A stretch of DNA of 20,719 bases, taken from the NCBI GenBank assembly GCA_030836605.1, contig JAUPMC010000074.1, positions 1-20,719 of the forward strand. Direction: 5' to 3'. Origin of the DNA: Thermoplasmatota archaeon (lineage in GTDB: Archaea; Thermoplasmatota; Thermoplasmata; UBA10834). The translations under genes were made by a program, and so were the position numbers. The notes under the pieces are model-generated. The model saw only the letters and a program-made list of their open reading frames with translations, searched no databases and had not been told where the DNA came from. Of the stretch, positions 1 through 6,374 are shown piece by piece. The stretch's first letter is position 1, and the number at the start of each line of letters is the position of its first letter.

Positions 1-363
1 CACGCGGTCTTCCACCAGCCCAACGGCAAGTTCCCCACGAGGGTCGCGAAGCAGCTGGGCTTCACGGACGCACAGGTCAAGACCGGGCTGATAGTGCCTC
101 TGATCGGGAACACATACTCCGGCGCGGTCCCCCTGGGGCTCGCGGCCATCCTGGACGAGGCGAAGCCGGGTGAGAGGATATTCGCGGTCGCGTACGGCTC
201 CGGAGCCGGCTCGGACGCCTTCGACATCGTCGTGACGGACGAGATGGCGAGCTTCGCCAGGGACAGGGCGCCCACGGTGAAGCAGATCATCGAGAACCCG
301 ATGTACTTGGACTACGCGCACTATGCGAAGTTCCGTGGCAAGATCAACATGGGAGGTGGGTGA
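1..363 (+). CDS. hydroxymethylglutaryl-CoA synthase, C-terminal part (5' end outside window)
   Basis: The open frame runs from the first base to TGA at 361-363 and gives about 120 C-terminal residues. It begins with HAVFHQPNGKFP, where the His at nt 13-15 matches the catalytic His of the HMG-CoA synthase FHxP region. It continues through the small-residue stretch GNTYSGAVPLGLAAIL and the conserved YGSGAGSDAFD strand near the end. The enzyme condenses acetoacetyl-CoA with acetyl-CoA to give HMG-CoA for mevalonate and archaeal lipid synthesis. The thiolase and DUF35 genes that follow are its usual archaeal partners, which strengthens the call. The catalytic Cys lies upstream of the window and cannot be checked. 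A GGAGG at 352-356, inside the end of this gene, serves the next gene. The first internal ATG at 94 is not the start, because conserved sequence precedes it. Confidence 0.93.
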   Translation, partial: HAVFHQPNGKFPTRVAKQLGFTDAQVKTGLIVPLIGNTYSGAVPLGLAAILDEAKPGERIFAVAYGSGAGSDAFDIVVTDEMASFARDRAPTVKQIIENPMYLDYAHYAKFRGKINMGGG

Positions 364-365
364 CC

Positions 366-1532
366 ATGAGGAGGGTCGCAGTGATAGGCGTCGGGGACAC
401 CAAGTTCGGCGAGCTCTGGGACGCGTCGTTCAGGGACATCGGCATCAAGGCCGGTCTGGCGGCGGTCGAGGACGCGAACATATCCGCTGAGAAGATAGAC
501 GCTCTCTTCGTGGGCAACATGTCGGCAGGGCGGTTCATAGAGCAGGAGCACATAGGCGCCCTGATCGCGGACTACGCTGGCCTGGCGAAGGACCACATAC
601 CAGCCACGAGGGTCGAGGCCGCGGGCGCGTCCGGCGGGCTCGCGCTCAGGCAGGGCTACATGGCCATCGCGTCGGGGCTCCACGACATAGTCGTGGTCGG
701 AGGCGCCGAGAAGATGATGGACGTGAGCGACGTGGCTTCCGCGTTCATCCAGTCCTCCGCCGCGGACCAGGAGTGGGAGACCGAGCTCGGGGCCACATTC
801 CCGAGCCTGCACGCGCTCATCGCGAGGAGGCACATGCACGAGCACGGCACGACGAGGGAGCAGCTGGCGGATGTCGCGGTCAAGAACCACAGACACGGCT
901 CGATGAACCCGAAGGCCCAGTTCCAGAAGGAGATCACGCGGGACACGGTCCTCGGCTCGCTCATGGTGTCGTCTCCGCTGCGCATGTTCGACTGCGCGCC
1001 CAGCTCCGACGGGGCGGCCGCGGTCGTCCTATGCCCCCTGGACCTGGCGAAGAACTACACGGAGACGCCCGTGGAGATCGTCGGCTCCGGGCAGGCGAGC
1101 GACACGCTCGCCCTGCACCACCGGAGGGACATCATGACGTTCGACGCGACCAGGGTCGCGGCCGAGCGCGCGTTCAAGATGGCTGGAGTCACCCAGAAGG
1201 ATGTGGACGTCGCGGAGGTCCATGACAACTTCACCATCAGCGAGATACTCGCGATCGAGGACCTGGGCTTCTTCAAGAAGGGAGAGGGCGGGAAGGCCAC
1301 CGAGGACGGCAGGACGTCCCTCGACGGGGACGTCGCGGTGAACACCTCTGGCGGGCTGAAGGCCAGGGGTGACCCGATAGGGGCCACGGGACTCGCCCAG
1401 GCGGTGGAGATAGTGACCCAGCTCAGGGGCAAGGCGGACAAGAGGCAGGTCAAGGACGCGTCGGTCGGGCTCACGCACAACGTCGGGGGCACGGGCGCGA
1501 CCGCTGTCGTACACGTGTTCAGGAGGGTCTGA
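366..1532 (+). CDS. archaeal SCP2-type thiolase homologue (acetyl-CoA acetyltransferase family) with substituted active site
   Basis: This 388-residue protein is collinear with archaeal acetoacetyl-CoA thiolases that sit beside HMG-CoA synthase and DUF35: FGELWD near residue 14, VGNMSAG near 49, TRVEAA at 81-86, DCAPSSDGAAAV near 209, NTSGGLKARG near 326 and GLTHNVGGTGAT near 368. Normally it would make acetoacetyl-CoA from two acetyl-CoA and pass it to HMG-CoA synthase in a shared complex. Here the nucleophile position (usually ACASGG) reads AGASGG with Gly87, the usual HDCF reads HDNF (286-289), and the usual GHPxGATG reads GDPIGATG (335-342). Full claisen activity is therefore doubtful, although fold and operon position are intact. 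The ATG at 366 lies 9 nt after GGAGG (352-356). A GTG at 360 overlaps the previous stop but is too close to that site. Confidence is high for family and low for activity. Confidence 0.9.
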   Translation: MRRVAVIGVGDTKFGELWDASFRDIGIKAGLAAVEDANISAEKIDALFVGNMSAGRFIEQEHIGALIADYAGLAKDHIPATRVEAAGASGGLALRQGYMAIASGLHDIVVVGGAEKMMDVSDVASAFIQSSAADQEWETELGATFPSLHALIARRHMHEHGTTREQLADVAVKNHRHGSMNPKAQFQKEITRDTVLGSLMVSSPLRMFDCAPSSDGAAAVVLCPLDLAKNYTETPVEIVGSGQASDTLALHHRRDIMTFDATRVAAERAFKMAGVTQKDVDVAEVHDNFTISEILAIEDLGFFKKGEGGKATEDGRTSLDGDVAVNTSGGLKARGDPIGATGLAQAVEIVTQLRGKADKRQVKDASVGLTHNVGGTGATAVVHVFRRV

Positions 1533-1533
1533 C

Positions 1534-1944
1534 ATGGCCACGGCACCGAGGTTCTGGAGGCAGAACCCGAGCAGGTACAACATGGTGGGCATCAGGTGCA
1601 ACAGCTGCGGCAGGAACTTCTTCCCGCCGAGGGCGATATGCCCCGTGTGCCACAGGAAGAGCGTCGGGAAGATGGAGCTGGTGAAGTACAAGGGCGAGGG
1701 CAGGATATACTCCTTCACCGAGGTCCACGACGGCCTCGACGAGAGGGCCTCGCTGAAGCCCTACGTGGTCGCCATGGTCGAGCTGGAAGAGGGCCCGAAG
1801 GTCACCGCCCAGGTGATAGACTGCGACCCGTGCACTGTCGAGATCGGCACCAAGGTCAGGGCCGTCCTCAGGAAGCTGAGCGAGGAGGGGGACGCCGGGG
1901 TCATACACTACGGGTACAAGTTCGTCCCCGTGAAGGAGAAGTAG
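1534..1944 (+). CDS. DUF35 zinc-ribbon / OB-fold protein (thiolase-HMG-CoA synthase partner)
   Basis: This 136-residue protein has an N-terminal helix (MATAPRFWRQNP) and a rubredoxin-like zinc ribbon with CNSC and CPVC pairs at Cys22, Cys25, Cys36 and Cys39. An OB-fold follows, starting near GEGRIYSFTEVHDG and passing through VAMVELEEGPKVTAQVI. In archaea this family bridges thiolase and HMG-CoA synthase and supplies a shared CoA-binding site that channels acetoacetyl-CoA. In actinobacteria a related DUF35 partners thiolase-fold aldolases in steroid side-chain degradation. AGGAGG at 1521-1526 is 7 nt before the ATG, and the previous stop ends at 1532, so the gene is translationally linked to the thiolase. 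All four zinc ligands are present. The family and operon role are secure; which reaction the complex performs depends on the altered thiolase. Confidence 0.93.
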   Translation: MATAPRFWRQNPSRYNMVGIRCNSCGRNFFPPRAICPVCHRKSVGKMELVKYKGEGRIYSFTEVHDGLDERASLKPYVVAMVELEEGPKVTAQVIDCDPCTVEIGTKVRAVLRKLSEEGDAGVIHYGYKFVPVKEK

Positions 1945-1951
1945 GCGCCGC

Positions 1952-1960
1952 TAGTTTAAG
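1952..1960 (+). promoter_or_regulatory. TATA-like element upstream of hutH
   Basis: The 61-nt gap between the DUF35 gene and hutH contains TAGTTTAAG, an AT-rich island in GC-rich surroundings. A start about 27 nt downstream would fall near 1984 and leave a leader of about 20 nt carrying the GGAAGG at 1993-1998, which is 7 nt before the hutH ATG. It is predicted from position and composition only. Confidence 0.45.
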
Positions 1961-2005
1961 GTATGACCAGGCCGATAAGCGCCCCGTTCACTGGAAGGTC
2001 TTCGG

Positions 2006-3559
2006 ATGTCCGAGCAAGGGTCGAGGAGGAGGCAGCCCGTCGCCATAGACGGCAACAGCCTCACGGTCGAGCGGGTCGTAAGGGTCGCCAGGGAATCGGC
2101 TGGCGTCGTCCTCGCGGACGACGCGAGGGGCAGGATGTCATCGTCCAGGGCGTCCTTGGACCGGCTCCTGGACGAGGGCGCCGTCATATACGCGGTCAAC
2201 ACGGGCGTGGGCGACCTCGTGAGCTCCCGGATACCGAAGAAGGACCTGCGGACGCTCCAGCTCAACCTCCTGAGGAGCCACGCCTGCGGCGTCGGGGAGC
2301 CGTACCCGGAGGAGGTCGTGAGGGCGATGATGCTTCTCAGGGCCAACGCGCTCGCGAAGGGCTACTCGGGCGTGAGGCCAGATGTCCCGGAGGCCCTGGT
2401 CAGGATGCTGAACGCGAGGGTGCACCCGGTCATACCCCGTCAGGGCTCGGTGGGCTCGAGCGGCGACCTGGCCATGCTGGCGCACCTGGGGCTCGTGATA
2501 GTAGGAGAGGGCGAGGCGGACGCAGGCTCGGGCGTAGAGCCCGGGGGAGCTGCCCTGAAGAGGAAGGGACTCGAACCGCTCTCGCTGGAGCCGAAGGAGG
2601 CCATCTCGTTAATCAACGGCACCCAGGCCATGACGGCGCTGGGGATACTGGCCGTCAGGGACGCCGCGAACTTGGCTGACAACGCGCAGGTCGCGGCGGC
2701 GATGTCCTTGGATGCGCTGAAGGGCACCAACACGGCCTTCGACCCGCGCGTGTCTAAGGTCAGGCCGCACGCGGGCCAGGTGAGGGTCGCGGGCAACATG
2801 ACGGCGCTGCTGGGAGGGAGCGAGATAATGCTCTCCCACAGGCACTGCTCGAAGGTCCAGGACGCGTACACGCTCAGGTGCATACCGCAGGTGATAGGCG
2901 CGAGCCTGGGGGCGATATGGTACGCCGAGGACGTCGTGGGCGTGGAGATGAACTCCGCCACTGACAACCCCCTGTTCTTCCCGGACGACTCGTCCATCAT
3001 ATCCGCGGGCAACTTCCACGGGCAGCCGGTCGCCTTGGCGATGGACTTCCTGGGGCTTGCAGTCCACGAGCTCGGGAGCTTCTCGGAGCGACGCGTGGCG
3101 AGGATGGTCGACCACAAGCTGAGCGGGCTCCCCGCGTTCCTGACGAAGCACGGGGGGCTCAGCTCCGGGATGATGGTCCCGCAGTATGTGGCCGCATCCC
3201 TGGTGGCCGAGGACATGGTCCTGGTGCATCCGGCGTCAGCGACGTCGATCCCCACGAGCGCCAACCAGGAGGACCACAACAGCATGGGGACGATAGGCGC
3301 GTGGAAGGCGAGGCAGATCATCGAGAACGTCACGAAGATAGTGGCCATCGAGATGATCGCCTCCGCGCAGGCGATGGACTTCATGTCGGCGGCCTCGAGC
3401 GCATGCGTAGAGGAGGTCCGGGCGGCCATCCGCTCGAAGGTCAAGCGCCTGGACAAGGACCGGTCCATGACCAAGGACATAGACGCCGTGGCGTCCATGA
3501 TTCGCTCGGGCGAGCTGGCTGAGATCGCCGAACACGCGTGCGACTTCCAGAGGACATGA
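2006..3559 (+). CDS. hutH: histidine ammonia-lyase
   Basis: This 517-residue member of the MIO-dependent ammonia-lyase family is predicted to convert L-histidine to trans-urocanate and ammonia. Visible active-site blocks are the Tyr62 region YAVNTGVGDL, SHACGVG with His92, the MIO loop GSVGSSGDLAMLAH (151-153 replacing the usual Ala-Ser-Gly), QDAYTLRC with the substrate-binding Arg, SAGNFHGQPVA with Phe, and SANQEDHNSMG carrying the Glu typical of histidine rather than phenylalanine or tyrosine lyases. The length is normal for HutH. The ATG follows GGAAGG by 7 nt. Glutamate formiminotransferase and cyclodeaminase genes 8 kb away support histidine catabolism, but HutU and HutI are absent from the window. 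The Ser in the MIO triad and Met instead of Pro after DLA are unusual. An aminomutase or another aromatic amino acid lyase is a less likely alternative. Confidence 0.93.
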   Translation: MSEQGSRRRQPVAIDGNSLTVERVVRVARESAGVVLADDARGRMSSSRASLDRLLDEGAVIYAVNTGVGDLVSSRIPKKDLRTLQLNLLRSHACGVGEPYPEEVVRAMMLLRANALAKGYSGVRPDVPEALVRMLNARVHPVIPRQGSVGSSGDLAMLAHLGLVIVGEGEADAGSGVEPGGAALKRKGLEPLSLEPKEAISLINGTQAMTALGILAVRDAANLADNAQVAAAMSLDALKGTNTAFDPRVSKVRPHAGQVRVAGNMTALLGGSEIMLSHRHCSKVQDAYTLRCIPQVIGASLGAIWYAEDVVGVEMNSATDNPLFFPDDSSIISAGNFHGQPVALAMDFLGLAVHELGSFSERRVARMVDHKLSGLPAFLTKHGGLSSGMMVPQYVAASLVAEDMVLVHPASATSIPTSANQEDHNSMGTIGAWKARQIIENVTKIVAIEMIASAQAMDFMSAASSACVEEVRAAIRSKVKRLDKDRSMTKDIDAVASMIRSGELAEIAEHACDFQRT

Positions 3560-3577
3560 GACGCGATAGGTTCAACT

Positions 3578-3610
3578 CGGGGGAGGCGATATCTTCCCCC
3601 GCTCAGGGGG
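3578..3610 (+). promoter_or_regulatory. hairpin overlapping the translation-initiation region of tldD
   Basis: CGGGGGAGG at 3578-3586 can pair with CTTCCCCCG at 3593-3601 (nine pairs including one G-U, loop CGATAT). The CCCCC at 3596-3600 can alternatively pair with GGGGG at 3606-3610, the presumed ribosome-binding site of tldD, whose TTG lies 7 nt further on. The structures exclude each other, so this could be a hutH 3' end structure, a translational switch, or chance in GC-rich DNA. Confidence 0.4.
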
Positions 3611-3617
3611 CATTTCG

Positions 3618-5012
3618 TTGGAGGACCTCGCATCTAAGGCAATCGACCACGCGGTGAGCCATGGGGCCGAGTTCGCGGACCTGCGTCTCGAGTCGTACAG
3701 GGGCACGAACATCGTCGTGATGGACGGCAGGACCAAGACGGTCTCGGCCGCCCTCCCGACAGGCTGTGGCATCAGGGCGTTCATCGGAGGCGCCTGGGGC
3801 TTCGCCGTCACCAACGACGTATCGCCTTCCTCGCTGTCAGCGGCGGCGGAGTCCGCTGTCAAGATGGCGAAGGTGGCGCAGCAGAGGACCAAGGTGAAGT
3901 TCAAGATCGACCTCGCGAAGGCAGAGCGCGCGGTCGAGAAGTACAAGTGCGCGGTCAGGCCGTCGGATGTCCGCACGGAGGACAAGGTGGCGTTCGCCGC
4001 CAATCTGGACAAGTCCATGCGGTCCGCCGACCCGAGGATCGTCAGCACGAACGCGCGGTACGACGATTTCGAGGGTGAGAGGGTCGTGGCGAACTCCTTC
4101 GGGACCCTCGTGCGCACGACCGAGGCGTGGACGCTCGCCTCGTGCTCAGCATGGGCGAAGTCAGATGACATCGTCCAGAGGGGGCACTCCGCCTGCGGCT
4201 CCGTGGGCGGCTACGAGCTGATGCGGACCGAGGAAGCGACCATGCTCGGGGAGACGGCCGCGGCCCAGGCCATCCGGCTCTTGGACTCCAAACCCGTTCC
4301 TGCCGGCAGGCGTGTGTGCGTCCTTGACAACAAGATGACCGGTCTGTTGGCCCATGAGGCCATAGGCCATGCGTGCGAGGCGGACGCGATACTGGCGGGC
4401 GGGTCGGTCCTCGAGGGGCGCCTCGGGCAGAAGGTCGCGGCCCCAGAGGTCACGTTGGTCGACGACCCGACCATAGAGTCGACCTTCGGCCACTTCTCAT
4501 ACGACTGGGAGGGCGTCCGCGCGCGCAGGCGCGTGCTGATAGGTGAAGGGGTCCTGACGGAGTTCCTACACAACCTGGAGACCAGTAGTAGGATGGGGGT
4601 CGAACCCAACGGGTCGTCGCGGGCGCACACGTACGGGTCGCCCCCGCTGGTCCGCATGAGCAACACATTCATCGCCCCGGGGGACTGGGGACGGGACGAG
4701 CTGATCGAGGACACGAAGGACGGCATCCTCTTCCAGGGGAGCCAGTACGGCTATGTCGAGCCCTCCAAGGGCCAGTTCATGTTCAAGTGCGACGAGGCCT
4801 ACGAGATCAGGTCCGGGGAGGTGGGGCAGCGGTACAGGGACGCGTCCCTCTCCGGGGTCATATTGGATGTCCTGAACAGCGTCACGGGCGTCGCGGACGA
4901 CTTCACGACCGGCGACCCAGGGTACTGCGGGAAGAACTACCAGGATGCCCGGGTCACGGACGGCGGGCCGCACATCCGGCTCGCTGACGTCGTCGTCGGG
5001 GGGTTGGCCTGA
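3618..5012 (+). CDS. tldD: TldD metalloprotease subunit
   Basis: This 464-residue protein belongs to the TldD/PmbA (modulator of DNA gyrase) family. The zinc site HEAIGH is at 246-251, and the third-ligand Cys437 lies in GDPGYCGK, at the same distance from the C-terminus as in E. coli TldD. The N-terminal half carries the substrate-channel domain (AEFADLRLES, SAALPTGCGIRAF). TldD/TldE heterodimers are tunnel-like proteases for unfolded or unstructured peptides; in bacteria they mature microcin B17 and degrade CcdA. The archaeal substrate is unknown. The start is TTG, chosen because conserved sequence begins at once (ASKAIDHAVSHGAEFADLR) and an AGGGGG at 3605-3610 is 7 nt upstream. The next ATG would delete part of the N-terminal domain. 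It abuts tldE, so both are probably made together. Confidence 0.93.
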   Translation: MEDLASKAIDHAVSHGAEFADLRLESYRGTNIVVMDGRTKTVSAALPTGCGIRAFIGGAWGFAVTNDVSPSSLSAAAESAVKMAKVAQQRTKVKFKIDLAKAERAVEKYKCAVRPSDVRTEDKVAFAANLDKSMRSADPRIVSTNARYDDFEGERVVANSFGTLVRTTEAWTLASCSAWAKSDDIVQRGHSACGSVGGYELMRTEEATMLGETAAAQAIRLLDSKPVPAGRRVCVLDNKMTGLLAHEAIGHACEADAILAGGSVLEGRLGQKVAAPEVTLVDDPTIESTFGHFSYDWEGVRARRRVLIGEGVLTEFLHNLETSSRMGVEPNGSSRAHTYGSPPLVRMSNTFIAPGDWGRDELIEDTKDGILFQGSQYGYVEPSKGQFMFKCDEAYEIRSGEVGQRYRDASLSGVILDVLNSVTGVADDFTTGDPGYCGKNYQDARVTDGGPHIRLADVVVGGLA

Positions 5013-6374
5013 ATGATGGACGAAGCGGGCCTGACCGACCTCGCGGACGACGCGGTCGCCTTGGCCATCCGCTCGGGCGCGGAGAAGTGCGATGTCGTGG
5101 CGGCAGAGACCAGGGCCATCTCGGTGGACCTCGAGAAGGGGTCGGTCAAGCAGGCGAACATCGCCACGGACCCCGGGGTGGGCATAAGGACTTTCATAAA
5201 GGGGTCCCCGGGTTTCGCGTACTGCACCGGGTTCGACAGGAAGGCCATCAGCTCCGCGGTGGAGATGGCGGTCTCGCTGTCTCGCGCGGGGACGCCGGAC
5301 CACGAGTTCAAGGACCTGCCGCCCCTGGCGAGACCCAGGAAGGTCTCCGGGCTGTTCGACCAGGGGCTGTCCGACGTGAGCCCCGACGATGTGGTCAGGA
5401 TGGTCATCGAGATGGCCGACATCGCGGGTGACCACAAGAAGGTGTCATCCGCGAACGCCAGCGCGGGCGTGGCCGTGTGCCACGTAGCCCTCTCAAACAG
5501 CAACGGCTTTTCGGGGAGCCAGAGGCTGACCTCGATGGACATGGTCGTGGAGGCTGTGGCGAGGGACGGCGAGGCGATGTTCTCCGGATACGACGGCTGT
5601 TCCAGCCGCAGGCTCGAGCCAGACGCTATAGGCCGGATAAGCAGGACTGCCCGCGAGCAGGCGGTGAAGGGGCTCTCGCAGACGAAGCTGCCGACCGGGG
5701 ACTACCCGGTCATCATAGACCCGCTGGCACTCGGGTTCATACTCTCGACCGCCATCGGGTCAGGCGCGAACGCGGACAGCGTCCAGCGCGGCCGCAGCTA
5801 CCTCGCGGGGAAGCTCGGCCAGCCGGTCGCCGCTAGCGAAGTCGTGATGACAGACGACCCGACCGTGGGATGGGCGACCGGGAGCACCTCGTTCGATGGC
5901 GAAGGGGTCCCAGCCGCGCCGCTCGTGCTCGTGGACGGGGGCGTGCTCGTCTCGTACCTGCACGATTCGTACACCTCAGGGAAGGAGTCCCGTCCGAGCA
6001 CCGGCAACGCCTCCCGGGGGGGCGGGGCATGGAGCTTCAGGGGCGCGCCGATGATATCCACATCCAACCTGGTCGTGTCCTCCGGCGACTCCAGCTTCGA
6101 GGAGATGGTTAGGGAGACGAAGGAGGGCGTCTATCTCAGGGGGACTTGGGACTATCCCAACCTCGCGACGGGTGAGTTCTCCGGCCTGATGATGGAGAGC
6201 TATCTGATAACGAACGGTGAGCTCGGCCCGGCGTTGAAGCAGGCCACCCTTGGCATCGGCATGGTCGACATGATGTCCAGGGTGGACATGCTCGGCGGCT
6301 CCAGGCGCACCTACTTCGGCGTGACCGCCCCACATGTACGGATATCGTGCGCGAGGGTGGGCGGCTCTGGCTAG
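5013..6374 (+). CDS. tldE: TldE/PmbA, non-catalytic partner of TldD
   Basis: This 453-residue PmbA/TldE family protein lacks the HExxxH site: the corresponding region reads DPLALGFILSTAIGSGANAD, as in other TldE subunits. Conserved stretches include GIRTFIKGSPGFAY in the N-terminal part, DDPTVGWATGSTSFDGEG after the middle, and a GTWDYPNLATGEFSGLMM stretch near the C-terminus. It forms the heterodimer with TldD that closes the proteolytic chamber. The tldD TGA (5010-5012) is immediately followed by ATG at 5013, with a second in-frame ATG at 5016; either is possible and translation is surely coupled. The stop TAG (6372-6374) shares a CTAG with the stop of the convergent giant gene. Confidence 0.92.
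   Translation: MMDEAGLTDLADDAVALAIRSGAEKCDVVAAETRAISVDLEKGSVKQANIATDPGVGIRTFIKGSPGFAYCTGFDRKAISSAVEMAVSLSRAGTPDHEFKDLPPLARPRKVSGLFDQGLSDVSPDDVVRMVIEMADIAGDHKKVSSANASAGVAVCHVALSNSNGFSGSQRLTSMDMVVEAVARDGEAMFSGYDGCSSRRLEPDAIGRISRTAREQAVKGLSQTKLPTGDYPVIIDPLALGFILSTAIGSGANADSVQRGRSYLAGKLGQPVAASEVVMTDDPTVGWATGSTSFDGEGVPAAPLVLVDGGVLVSYLHDSYTSGKESRPSTGNASRGGGAWSFRGAPMISTSNLVVSSGDSSFEEMVRETKEGVYLRGTWDYPNLATGEFSGLMMESYLITNGELGPALKQATLGIGMVDMMSRVDMLGGSRRTYFGVTAPHVRISCARVGGSG

Noticed and set aside
360..362. GTG overlapping the HMG-CoA synthase stop as thiolase start
   Set aside because: It is only 3 nt from the GGAGG site, while the ATG at 366 has a normal 9-nt spacing; the difference is two residues.
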